Source of the DNA: Anaspis maculata | Lineage: Eukaryota > Arthropoda > Insecta > Coleoptera > Scraptiidae | DNA: 64,000 nt | Assembly (NCBI GenBank): GCA_949128115.1 | Contig: OX421963.1 | Span: forward strand, 84,453,602-84,517,601 | Reading direction: 5' to 3' | Part shown: positions 35,447 through 46,400 of the stretch, piece by piece | How positions within the stretch are numbered: the first letter of the stretch is position 1 | Layout: each line of letters opens with the position of its first letter | The notes under the pieces: model-generated | What the model saw: only the letters and a program-made list of their open reading frames with translations | Database searches by the model: none | Told to the model about the DNA's origin: nothing | Program-made: the position numbers and the translations under genes

Positions 35447-36180
35447 TTTCTATAGGCCAGGCGGTAGGTCATTCTGAATGAGAAAAATTCCGATCAAAGC
35501 TTTTATGGTGTCAAACTCTTCGTAAGGTCAGTAGGTATCTACCACTGAGTTTCCGCCCAAAAACGAGTTGTGCTAATTCCTCCACATCTGCCCAAAGGTA
35601 AAAGATGTCTTGAAGGTGCAAAAAGACCTGTTAAACCCCAGTACTTTTTCATTTTATTTGCCTCAATGCAAACGTACAGCTCTAACGCAAACATTGGAAG
35701 CATTTGTCATCATCTTTGTGCCAGTCTTGCTGTTGAAAAAAAAGATTTCTTCGTGCGGGTCAGATAAATCACATTTAATTGTTTTTCCACACAAGAAAAC
35801 GATGGAGCAACATGTATTTTGGATGTTTCCCAATAATTTGTACTCACTGAGCCCATTTATGGCGTTAAAAATTCAATAACAGCATTTTGGAAGATGTTGC
35901 CCGCTAAGAAGAGAATAATTTTTACCCGTCTGTTCAGCAGGAGTTTTTTCAATTTTACCAAACACCGTTCTTGAAAATTTTATAGGAAATGACAAGCTGG
36001 AACTGTTTTCTAATGATATTATATCTGGCCTAACCGCGGCACGCTTTTTGGGAGTGTAGGAAACTGATTTCTTTCAAGCGGTCCTATTTTACCCGCGTGC
36101 GGCCATGCCTACTTGACATAGACCGGACTGATTACACAAGCTTGGAAATGTACTCTCTTCCAGCTTTGAAACACGACCAT
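35447..36180 (+). repeat. long terminal inverted repeat, left arm
   Basis: It begins TTTCTATAGGCCAGGCGG and is the inverse of about 43215-43960. Shared segments include CAAAGCTTTTATGGTGTCAA, GACATAGACCGGACTGATTA and TTGGAAGCATTTGTCATC. The copies have diverged by substitutions and small indels. Confidence 0.8.
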
Positions 36181-38644
36181 CACCCTAAACTAACCCGTGT
36201 GAGAACTTAACGACGTCTGACAGGAATTTGTGAAAACCAGACGTCGGATTTTGACGGGGTATTTTTTTTAAAATTCTCGCAAACGAACCGCAATACAAGT
36301 TGACGATGGGAAATTTCCAAAATTCCTGCCGAATTCGAGGGGATGTTTCGAAAATTCATAATTCATTCCAATTTTTTCCAGGGAATCGTCATTTCAAATA
36401 ATTCGTCCGAGATTTCTTGACACATTTTGGCGGCGAAAACTCGGATTTTCGGGCAGAATTTCGAGAAATTTGGTGTGAAATGCCGACCGGGGGGTGTCGG
36501 GGGCCGCGTATCGTCCGTTGCGGGACATTCGGCGTGGCTTTTCTTGATATTTTGCCGAAAAATGTTGAAAACGGTACACGGCCCGGCCAAATCTGACAGA
36601 AACGTCATTATTGACGCTCTCTGTTTTGAAAAAAAACTCGACAACACCTCGGGGCATTTCAACAGTGTTTTTGGAAAAAACGTACCGTGTCAGCGTGCGA
36701 GACTGATTCGTGGTCCCGAGGGGGCTTGGTGAGCGTCCATCGGACACCAAAAATCAAAGAATTCTTCAAATTCGACGGCATTTTGATGAAATTTTGCAGA
36801 CCGGGACAGACGTTGACGGCGTAATATCTCACAAATTTCACAAAAACAGGCAATTGATGAGGCAGAACACGTCTGGGGGGTACTCACAATTTATTTGCAA
36901 TTTTCAGCGGCTTCACATTTCGACAAAGGGGCCTTTTCGGTCCTCCAGAGCAAATCCCGTGGCGAACTGCAGACTTGTCTTGCGACGAGTTGTTTGATGA
37001 GAATTTCAATATGATTTGCTGCAGGTTTTTGGCTGCACCACCGCAAACGGTTCAGCTTTCCATTTGTAAACTTTTTTCGTAGCCTTTGTAGCCCAATTTT
37101 TCAAAATTTCACTCTCAACATCGGCATTATCACTGCTGGCGTTGGAGCTGTAAAATTTGCAACTGTCAAATGTCAACCAGCACTCTATGATTCCTTACTT
37201 GAAGAATTTTCACACGACCTCTTCGGCTAATCGTCGGATAAATGTGTCCTGAGCCAAATCGACCCGCCTCCGTGCTCTTTTTTTGACTGTGCCATGAGGA
37301 ACGTTTCGCATTCTAATACACCAACTCAACTTGTACCTTTTTTTCCCCGAATTTGCATTAATTTCTTTTCGCAATTTATAATTGCCGCCGCGTTCAGGCC
37401 TGCGTTTCTGCTATGATTGCCAACCTGATTCAATTGTCACCAGCTGTCAAGTTTCCATTTGTGTTTGTGCGCAGAAAAGTCACTGAGTCCGATTCGATTG
37501 AACTGCAGCCGCGGCGCCGCGCGCTTTTTTACAATAATAACAAGGCAAGTACACAAACTTTCCAACTTGCTATAAGGGTTGAATTGAGCAGTGCCTCTTT
37601 CAGTTGTGTTTGACCACAGCGGCCGAAAAGTCTTCTTCGCCACCGATGCCTCATCGGGCAACTTCTTACCATTAGACGTCAAATGCACATTGGATGGAGC
37701 ACCCTGCAGACGGCCAATTTCGAGAAGATATAATTCAGCCTCCCCTTGGATTACGGCATGTCAGCTCTGTGATTAGTGCGGGTATGTACGTACTGTTTTG
37801 TTTGTTCTGATCACGACAAAACGAAATCCTTTTGCTCTCCACTGTTTTTATTTCGTGTTACTTCCAGATTGCGAAGGTGCCTGCTTGCCTGCTACTGCTG
37901 GTTTTCTCATTCTTAAAGACTTGCTGCTGTCCGTTTTACACTTCTCTGGATTTCCTTCGAGTACTACACGTTCTCAAACCCCCATGCATAGCGGAAGCCG
38001 AAGACATTAAAAACAGTTAGTGAAATCCTCCTCGGTGAAGTCCATGTTCCACAAGTCTTCATCACTGCTGGCAGTTGGTGGTGCTGTGTACTGCAGTCTT
38101 ACATCCGCATTCCACATCCTTTATGAGACAAGAAAGAAAACAATAATAACGCTTTTCTGGTGGTCCACAAAGTGAGATTGCTGTTGCAGGTACAAAAGTT
38201 CACACGTTGTGAATTGAGATGTATTGTCAAATCATCAAAGATACTGTTTATTTTCATGTCCAACTAATGTGGTTTGCGTTTTTGTCTTTTTTCATGAACG
38301 TGCGTGTGTGCAATGTGTGTAGGTGTAATCCACTGATTATTTTGTTTTGCTTATGCTTACACCAAATTGACAGATATTTCAATACGCAGAGACCGATTCC
38401 GCTTTTCATCATGATTATCGATAGATATCACACTTGGTAGATTGGTTAACAAAACACTTATTGTGTAAAATTGATGATTTTAAAAAAAAATTATTGAAAA
38501 ATGATTTTTTTCTTCAAAGTAACTCTGTGCTTTTTTGGTACAATGGATTTTAATATAGTCTGAAACTTTCACCTCATTCAACTACTTTACCTACTCTGCA
38601 AACATAAAAAAAATTTCAATATTTTTCAAAAAAATTTCATCACT
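36181..38644. other. interior of the 8.5-kb unit, nothing recognised
   Basis: Several short frames exist (for example 36427-36732, 101 codons) but none is recognisable. CGACGTCTGACAGG near 36210 can pair with CCAGACGTCGG near 36238. Confidence 0.35.
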
Positions 38645-38764
38645 GGATTCGGGCATGGAACTTTAACATTTGAAATTTAACATTTAATTTTATTACATGG
38701 GAAACCAATGGGTGAACACTTAGATGTTAAATCTTGGATTTTAAATTTCCATGGCATGAATCCA
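38645..38764. repeat. imperfect hairpin, about 45-bp arms
   Basis: TGGATTCGGGCATGGAA at about 38645 pairs with TTTCCATGGCATGAATCCA at about 38746-38764. This is a small inverted repeat, possibly a MITE remnant. Confidence 0.5.
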
Positions 38765-39248
38765 CCATAACATGTGTATCGTCAACTAACCTATCAAGTG
38801 TGACATATGGGGTGGTCCAAGATTAATCTGAACATTTTCAATGATCAATATAAGCAGGACTGCAACAAACGCATCGCCATCTTATCAATGATTCCTACTT
38901 GCATACCCTGTCATTACATGATTCCTGGTTATTACTGTGGGTATGTAGCGCTACATCGTGGTATGTAGTAATAAAAAGCTAATCATCACTTTCGATCGCG
39001 CCTCATGACGTGGTGGGATCTCCATTTCATTTTTTAATGTGTGAGATTTTATTGCAACTCATTGCGCCGCATCCATTTGTTTGTATGACAATTTTCCAAT
39101 CAGAGCAATCACGAATTTGTTTCGGAGCTGGCTCATTTTCACGGAATCAGGATCTTGTCAGACGCCAAATGGTTCAGTGCCGGAATCAAACAAGTTCATA
39201 GTTGGTTAGTTGATTTTCAAAACTTGATATATCCATAAATTGAAATTG

Positions 39249-39376
39249 GTACCGTTGCGGACTTTTTAAAGTGGACGAAAGTTGACAGATTTCTCAGGAT
39301 TCTGGCCTGAGCGAGCATGACAGCAAGCCAACTCGTTGACATTGTCGTCCACTTTATTTTGGCCGCAATCGTACCT
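39249..39376. mobile_element. hairpin MITE-like element
   Basis: GGTACCGTTGCGGAC and AAAGTGGACGAAAGTTGACA on the left pair with GTCGTCCACTTTATTTTGG and CCGCAATCGTACC on the right. It is 128 bp long and non-coding. Confidence 0.6.
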
Positions 39377-39468
39377 ATATGATTACATTTTTATTTGGAT
39401 GAAGTTTCTTCTTTCCTGGTGATCAAATGCAATTCGTCTGTTGTGCAACTAGACACTTTCTCATTATA

Positions 39469-40424
39469 GACCGGAGAAGTGATGACGTCACAACATGGCA
39501 ACATGGCCGGCGGTTGACATTTTCTGGAGGCCAACGTCACATGAACGCACGGATCATAAACGTGACGTTTCTATGTTTGGTTGTGTTTGGCATGACATTT
39601 TCTGGAGGTTCACAACAAAAGTCACAAAAGTCAGTGCAAAATGGCAGTGAGCATTGATGAAATTGCCAGCCTAAGAGACAGCTAGCCAGCGTCATACAGG
39701 CGGACTTGGTTGCAAAAAGGCCAGACATAGCCCAACTCATTGACAGAGAGCTGCGCAAAGCTGCACTCAGAATCACCAGTGCCTACAGAACGGTTCCGCA
39801 TGATGCAGCACGCTGCACGAGCGCTCTCGGGTATCCCACCCTTCGCCCTGATGCTTGCGATTAGAGGAAACAAGCCTAGGAGTGCCCACCAGCAAACCAG
39901 AAAGCAGAAACAAGGCCAGAGAGCAGTTCGTCGAGCAGTGGCAACGGCAGTGGAACGCCTTGGTTCAATGTTGGATGAAAGAAATACTGGGGAGCTTCAA
40001 AAGCCTCAGCGTCAGGACAACGCGGAACACGCTCGTTTTCATTGTAACGGTCCATCAAGGCAGCGAGAAGACCTCGAAGAAAAACTGGGCAGGAGAATCG
40101 CCGTCGACAATCTCGTTCATGAGATGCTCAGAGGCAAAGAGCAATGGATCGCAGTTTATAGTTAGCAGTTTTTAGTTTATAGCAATAATATAGTTTGATT
40201 TCCTCCACCTGATATAGCCCAAAATATGAATCTTTTTTGTTATATCCATTTCCGTTATGCACCTTCGCAAAAATTTGACAAACACATGACAAACACAAAC
40301 AGAGAAACGTCAAGTGCATGCCACGTGCCGTGCATCCCACGGTCATGTCACGTTTGACGTTGGCCTCCAGAAAATGTCAACCGCCGGCCATGTTGCCATG
40401 TTGTGACGTCACACTTCTTCGGTC
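39469..40424. mobile_element. 956-bp terminal-inverted-repeat element carrying retrotransposon sequence
   Basis: The ends GACCGGAGAAGTGATGACGT and, inverted, GACCGAAGAAGTGTGACGT are flanked by TA (39467-39468, 40425-40426). Similarity between arms extends about 130 bp and includes CCGGCGGTTGACATTTTCTG. Between the arms lies an R1-like retrotransposon fragment. It is either a non-autonomous TA-targeting element that received a retrotransposon insertion, or one that captured that sequence. Confidence 0.75.
39738..40165 (+). pseudogene. R1/Jockey-type non-LTR retrotransposon, C-terminal fragment
   Basis: Three interleaved frames give successive blocks of a non-LTR ORF2 C-terminal region: LRKAALRITSAYRTVP (about 39753-39800), then AARALSGIPP after a shift near 39805, then AREQFVEQWQRQWNA in a third frame (about 39915-39960), then HARFHC and LEEKLGRRIAVDNLVHEML (about 40030-40135) back in the second. 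The His-Cys half of the zinc-finger-like motif remains but the paired cysteines are not visible. The RT and endonuclease are absent. It sits within a terminal-inverted-repeat element. The group-level assignment is confident. Confidence 0.7.
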
Positions 40425-40680
40425 TATTGAAAGACAAAACAAACAGCAATGGAAAGATCCAAGTTCAAATAGAAAAATGGTTTTCACCAATTTCCATTTG
40501 TTGATGTACATTTGGGAGCGAAATGATTCATACGACACTGCTAGGAAGTCGGCTGGATTTCAGAAATGCTGGCTGCTTGGATTGTTCTTGAATGCCAGTT
40601 TTGATGAGAGATTGGTCGTAATCAACACTGGCACTCAAGAACGATCCTAACAGCTAACATTTTGAGATCCTTAATCTACA

Positions 40681-42530
40681 CCCACTTGAGGTTGGCGATC
40701 AAAATGCATCTGTCAAATTTTGATTTTTGACGTTTCAAGAGGCCGCCATATTGAACTGTTGTATTTTTCCAGCGATCTGATTGGGATTTTAACCTTTACC
40801 CACTTGGAGGTTGGCGATCGATATGCAGCTGTCAATTTTTGGTTTTAGACGTTTCAAGAGGCCGCCATATTGAACTTTTGCATTTTTCAACTGATCTGAT
40901 TGGGAATTTGAACCCATAGCCACTTGAGATTGGCGATCAAAACGCATCTGTCACATTTTGATTTTTGACGTTTCAACAGGCCGCTATATTGATCTTTCGC
41001 ATTTTTCAACCGATTTGATTTGATTGAGATTTTAAACCTGTACCCACTTGGAGGTTGGTAATTGAAATGCAGCTGTCAAATTTTGGTTTTTGACGTTTCA
41101 AGAGGCCGCCATATTGAACTTTCACATTTCTCAACTGATCTGATTTTAAGAATTCGAACCCATAGCCACTTGAGATTGGCGATCAAAACGAATCTGTCAA
41201 ATTTTGATTTTTGACGTTTCAAGAGGTCGCCATATTGAATTTTTGCATTGTTCAACCGATCTGATTAAGATTCTATCTACACCCACTTGGAGGTTGGCGA
41301 TCCAAATGCAGCTGTCAAATTTTGGTTTTTGACGTTTCAAGAGGCCGCCAAATTGAACTTTCACATTTCTCAACTGATCTTCTGATTGGGAATTCAAACC
41401 CATAGCCACTTGAGATTGGCTATCAAGAGGCATCTGTCAAATTTTGATTTTTGACGTCTCCAGAGGCCGTCATATTGAATTTTTGCATCGTTCAACCGAT
41501 CTGATTGAGATCTCAAATCTACACACACTTGAGGTTGGCGATCAAAATGCATTTGTCAAATTTAGATTTTTGACGTTTCAAGAGGCCGCCATATTGAACT
41601 TTTACATTTTCAACTGATCTGATTGGGATATCAAACCTATACCCACTTGAGGTTGACAATGGAAATGCATCTGTCAAATTTTGATTATTGACGTTTCAGA
41701 GGTCGCCATATTGAACTTTTGCATTTTTCAACCGATCTGATTGAGATTTCAAACCCATACCCACTTGAGGTTGACAATGGAAATGCATCTGTCAAATTTT
41801 GATTATTGACGTTTCAGAGGCCGCCATATTGAACTTTTGCATTTTTCAACCGATCTGATTGAGATTTTACATCTACACCCACTTGAGGTTGGCGATCAAA
41901 ATGCATCTGCCAAATGTAGATTCTTGACGTTTTAGAGGCCCCCATATTGAACTTTTGCATTTTTCAACCGATCTGATTGAGATTTCAAACCTATATTTAC
42001 TTGACGTTGACAATGAAAATGCATCTGTCAAATTTCGATTTTTGACAATATTAGAGACTGCCATATTGAACTTTTGCATTTTTCAACCGATCTGATTGGG
42101 ATTTTGAACCTATACCCACTTGAGATTGACAATGGAAATGCATCTGTCAAATTTTGATTCTTAACGTTTCAAGAGGGCGCCATATTGAACTTTTGTATTT
42201 TTCAACTCATCCAATTGATATTTCAAAACTTGACCTACTTGAAGTAGACAATTAATTGAGATGCATCTGTCAAATCTACCATTTTGACATTTGCAAGGCT
42301 GTCATATTGAACTTTTGTATTTTTCAACAGATTAAATTGAGATTTTGAACAAAGACTAAGTCAAGATGGATAATCGAAGCACATTTGTCAAATTCGACAT
42401 TTTTGCAGTTTGAAGCCGCTGTGTATTGAACTCTTGCTTTTTTCAACCGAATTTATTGAGTTTTCAAACCTAGACTTGGTTCAGATGAACAATTGGAACG
42501 TAACTGTCAAATTTGGAATTTTGCACTTAT
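40681..42530 (+). repeat. satellite array, monomer about 119 bp, about 16 copies
   Basis: Units beginning near 40681, 40799, 40919, 41043, 41165, 41282, 41406, 41523, 41642, 41760, 41878, 41995, 42113, 42233, 42357 and 42474 share ACTTGAGGTTGGCGATC, CTGTCAAATTTTGATTTTTG, ACGTTTCAAGAGGCCGCCAT and TTTTTCAACCGATCTGATTG. From 40799 to 41522 the units alternate between a GGAGGTTGG...GCAGCTG type and a GCCACTTGAGATTGG type, giving a dimer of about 240 bp. Later units are more uniform, and the last three decay strongly. Confidence 0.9.
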
Positions 42531-43214
42531 TTTTATTCTATCTCAATTTCTCCTACAAATATTAGAAAGGCTCCTGAATAATACAAATACCTACACGGTT
42601 CTGCTTTTCTTTCTACTACACGGTGTCTCCCACGACAGTACCTTCTTCACGGTTCAGGTTTTCATAACACATATCGTCGCTTTCATTTTCAAAGCTTCAT
42701 CATGTTTCCAGTATTTTTAGGAGTTACCTTGATCAAAAGTAGAAATACATATTAATGAGCAAAATAATGGTGTATCGATTTTTTCCGACAACTCTTCACT
42801 GACCAGACACCACCCACTGACATGCGTTTCGTTCACAATAGAACCCTATAAGTCGAGGCAGAAATTTCGAAACACGCGAAAAACAAACATCTTTTCGAAT
42901 TCTTGTTACTCTTACAGTTGTTGCTTACGCCTCTTGGAAAACTTCATCTGACCAAAACACTATCGACGGACATGCATGAAATTACTAAACTCGCCAAAGG
43001 AAAACCTGACATCTGCCTAAAACAACCGAAAATCAACATCATGTATACAATCCCCTTTCCACTTGTCCGGTGTCAGTGGAACAAATTCCCTGTCTACTTT
43101 TCAACCATAGCTGTCACCCAGGCGACGGCTTGCCGGCGCCGGTGACAGCTAGTTAATGATAAAATAATGTATGATTTCTTCATAAATCAATGTACAAAGT
43201 CGCAATAATAAGGG

Positions 43215-43960
43215 TCGCGTTTTAAAGCTGAAAAAGAGTACATTTCCAAGCTCGTGTAATCAGTCCGGTCTATGTCAAGTAGGCACGGCCGCACACGGGT
43301 GAAACAGGACCTCTCGAAAAAAAAATAGTTTTTTTAGACTTTCAAGTGCGTGCCGCGGTTAAGCCAGGCACAATATCGTTAGAGAAGAGTTTGAGCTTTC
43401 CATTCCTTATAAAATTTTCGCAAACGGTGATTGGTAAAATTGAAAAAATTGCTGCTGAACAGGCGGGTAAAAATTATTCACTTTTTTGCTGGCGACATCT
43501 TCAAAAATGCTGTTATTGAAATTTTAATGCCATAGATGAGCTCAGTGAGTACAAATCATTAGAAAACATCCAAAATACATGTTGCTCCATCGTTTTCTTG
43601 TGTGGAAAAACAATAAAATGTGATTTATCTGATCCGCACAAAGAAATCTTTTTTTTTCAACAGTAAGACTGGCACAGAGATGATGACAGATGCTTCCAAT
43701 GTTTGCGTAAGAGTTGTACGTTTGCATTTAGGCAAATATAACAAAAAAGTACTAAGGTTTAACAGCTCTTTTTGCACTTTCGAGGCATCCTTTACCTTCG
43801 CGCATATGTGGAGGAATCAGCACAACTCGTTTTTGGGCGGAAACTCAGTGGTAGATAACTACTGACCTTACGAAGAGTTTGACACCATAAAAGCTTTGGT
43901 CGGAGTTTTTTCCAGATTGTAGTGACTTTACCGACATACCGCCTGGCCTACTATAGAAAC
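43215..43960 (-). repeat. long terminal inverted repeat, right arm
   Basis: Inverse of 35447-36180, ending CCGCCTGGCCTACTATAGAAA. It contains the counterpart of each block listed for the left arm. Confidence 0.8.
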
Positions 43961-43994
43961 AGCACAAACAGGTTTGAACTGTCACGGATTGAGG

Positions 43995-44193
43995 AGCTCT
44001 GCTGCTGGACAAATCTTACTTACTGAGGAACACCAAACAACGAAGAGTTCAGTTTGCAAATGAGTTCCTCAATCATGGACAGAACTTTTGGAAAAACGCG
44101 TCATGTTTTCAAACAAAAAGACTGTTCAGTCTTGTAGATAATAATGAATATCGACCCAGAAACACGGGATTCGAAAAAATAAACGTACCTATG
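43995..44193 (+). pseudogene. Tc1-like transposase, catalytic-region remnant
   Basis: An open stretch on the plus strand includes RRVQFANEFLNHGQNFWKN and RPRNTGFEKINV, matching the Tc1-family blocks that surround the second catalytic Asp (usually ...FW..V..SDESKF...). The position of the SDES block reads CFQTKRLF, so the catalytic Asp is lost. Upstream residues LLRNTKQ fit the linker before it. The enzyme would cut and paste the transposon; this piece is dead. It begins about 35 bases after the end of the 8.5-kb inverted-repeat unit. Confidence 0.65.
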
Positions 44194-44790
44194 GGCATAG
44201 ATGAGCCAGCATTCGAAAGCCTGTAGGACTTTTGAAACAACGTGTGTTTGTAATGAGAATTTTCTATGCAGCGGAAGACTTCTTCAATCCGTGAAGTTTT
44301 GAAGATGCTTATGCGATCCAGTGATCTTGGAAACAATCCTTCTTCTCAAGCTTCCACGACGGCACCAAATGGACTATGCTGGATAAATCAACCAGGGCGC
44401 CGTCTTTCATCTCACCTAGGACTCTTCCGATGTCCCCTCCTACCGACCCACGCAGCCCATGCTTCTCTTGCCAGCCTTCCTGACGTAAAATATGCAACCT
44501 TGTAAGCGTTCACTTCAGCAGCCCCCGCACGTGAGGACCAGCCCTCTTCCATCCCGGCCATGGCCCTTATTCTGGGCGTTTCTGTCAAGGCAATTACATT
44601 TTTGATAATTTTATTATTGTATTATGATAAATCAGACTATTTTTGTTTTTGAAATGTGATACTCTGAAGTTTGATTTGAATACAGATATGAATTTTGAAT
44701 TTCGTGCAATCATTATTGTGTCTGTAAGTTCGCCACTGGCCAAAGCCTTGTGGCCGCTCTCATGTGGGCATGTGGCGGAGGAACTGTTGT
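44194..44790. other. interior of the hAT-like insertion, nothing recognised
   Basis: I see no supported feature. A C-rich stretch lies near 44420-44560. Confidence 0.35.
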
Positions 44791-44791
44791 C

Positions 44792-44863
44792 TCCCCGATA
44801 GCTTAGCGGTCAGAGTATCCATCCGGCAAATGGAAGACCCGGGCTCGAGTCCCGGTCAGGGCA
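44792..44863 (+). tRNA. tRNA-like sequence (pseudo-tRNA or SINE head), GGC anticodon position
   Basis: A 72-base cloverleaf can be drawn. The acceptor TCCCCGA/TCAGGGC has five of seven pairs. The D arm is GCTT/GAGT. A perfect five-pair anticodon stem TCCAT/ATGGA holds the loop CCGGCAA, and a perfect T stem CCGGG/CCCGG holds CTCGAGT. The universal U33 is C and two acceptor pairs fail, so it is unlikely to be a working tRNA. A TTTTT Pol III terminator follows at 44869-44873. It lies inside the 20-kb insertion. A tRNA-derived SINE head is the likeliest origin. Confidence 0.6.
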
Positions 44864-45077
44864 GACACTTTTTCTCCGTCACATCGCGCCATAGCCTCAT
44901 TTAAAGTATTCACTGTGGTATTCCCCCTTTGTTTTGTTTATACGTTGGTACCTGAAGTAGGTACGGTCGTTGACGTTCGTAGCGTTTGCGGATGAAAGAA
45001 GGAGATGGCGCTGCGGGAGCCGGGAGAGCGGCAGTCGCGGGCAGACAGAAAAGGAGAGAATCAGCTGTGGTGAAGAA

Positions 45078-45329
45078 CACGTCGATGGGTCCTAATAAGA
45101 CTAGCTTTATTCGCGGAGCCGGATGTGAAGTAACGTTTCTCGCAGGGCATCTTTGTAACTAGCGCTATTGCTGAATAGAAGTTGCGCCAGTTCACTTGCG
45201 TTCATTTGAGATGCGCCAGTTACAACGACCTCTTTTCAATAGCGCTAGTTACAAAGATGCCTTGCGAAAAACGTTACTTCACATCCGGCTCTGCGAATAA
45301 AGCTAGTCTTATTAGGACCCATCGACGTG
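45078..45329. mobile_element. hairpin MITE, 252 bp, near-perfect arms
   Basis: The left arm starts CACGTCGATGGGTCCTAATA and the right arm ends with its inverse. About 95 bases match with only a few differences, then the arms diverge toward a short loop. Such high arm identity suggests recent origin or recent arm correction. Flanks GTGAAGAA and ATTTTCAG show no clear duplication. Confidence 0.8.
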
Positions 45330-46149
45330 ATTTTCAGTGCATCAAGAGTGCGTGGTTTTTACAACTCCAAGGTCGGTCTTTCTTTGATTATTGTACCGTA
45401 ATTTTGGCTTCCACTCACTCACCAAATCATGCATTTCGATACCTATTTTGTCCGCGAAATTATTGTAAATAACACGACATTCTTTGTTCTCTTTGTTTTC
45501 AACGGGCTTGCATAACCCGCAGTTTTTCCCCTTTGAAATCAAGGTGCTTTGCACTGCTTTGAATTTTGTGTAATTTATCTACTCCCAAATGATCCTAATG
45601 TTGACGGCAGAAGCCGTAAATCTAGTGGGTGTGCTTTCTACGCACTCATGACGTGACCTCAAGGCCGCGCTATCGCGCGTACTTCGAGGTTTCATTAATT
45701 GTTTCTTTCCACAAGTTACGTCACAAACAGTAAGATGACAAAAAGAAACTCCGCTACGCCCAAATCAGCCGCTAAGTAGAGAACAGTAATTTTGATGATT
45801 CATTCACATTTCATTGTTCATTGTCGGGTTATACATGAAAGTAAAGGAAAGAAAGAGAGACTTGCCGCTTCTCCGTGTCCTGGGGGGGGGGGTCCACCAC
45901 TTGTATGAATCTGCGTTGTTGAATCTACTAACCTTTCTTATTTGGGGGGAAATTATGTATAACGACGAAGAGAGGGCCACAGGTTGGCTCGAGTCGATTT
46001 TCTTGTATTTACTGTTATTTCTTGTATGTGATTACTGTTTACTAACCATTGTTCTGTTTTGAATGCATGTATGTATCTGTGGGGTTTTTGATGGGTAACT
46101 TCTGGGGAATTTCGGGCGAATGCGTTACAGATACTTCTTTCTTCCAATT
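45330..46149. other. interior of the hAT-like insertion, nothing recognised
   Basis: No gene is seen. A run of about 11 G occurs at 45882-45892. Confidence 0.35.
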
Positions 46150-46400
46150 GCTTACAAAGAGTATGACCAACTTCAACTTCTCTACTTATTCATCTATCAC
46201 CTGTTTCTTGTTTATTTATCTACCTATTTATCCCGCATTTGTTTCTTGTTGATTTATCTACCTATTTATCTCTTATTTGTTTCATGTTTATTTACCTACA
46301 CTATTACTCATCATTTCTGTCTTGTTTATTTATCTACTTGTTTATCGATCGTTTCTTTATTGTTTACTCATCTATCAATTTGACTTCTTTTGTTTGTAAA
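46150..46400 (+). repeat. TTTATCTACCTATTTATC minisatellite-like tract
   Basis: Imperfect repeats of about 45-55 bp contain TTGTTTATTTATCTACCTAT, with variants. T/C-rich on the plus strand. Confidence 0.6.

Larger units (their letters stand above)
35447..43960. mobile_element. 8.5-kb inverted-repeat-bounded unit
   Basis: Inverted arms of about 730 bp enclose roughly 7 kb holding hairpin elements, a retrotransposon fragment and a satellite array. The unit could be one large terminal-inverted-repeat transposon or two inverted copies of one element trapping DNA between them. I see no transposase in the arms, and the immediate flanks show no clear duplication. Confidence 0.6.

Noticed and set aside
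36427..36750. Opposing frames of about 100-118 codons
   Set aside because: They mirror each other on the two strands within transposon-derived sequence and have no recognisable domain.
40681..42530. CRISPR-like regular repeat spacing
   Set aside because: Units are about 119 bp and conserved throughout, with no unique spacers, in a eukaryotic context. It is a satellite.
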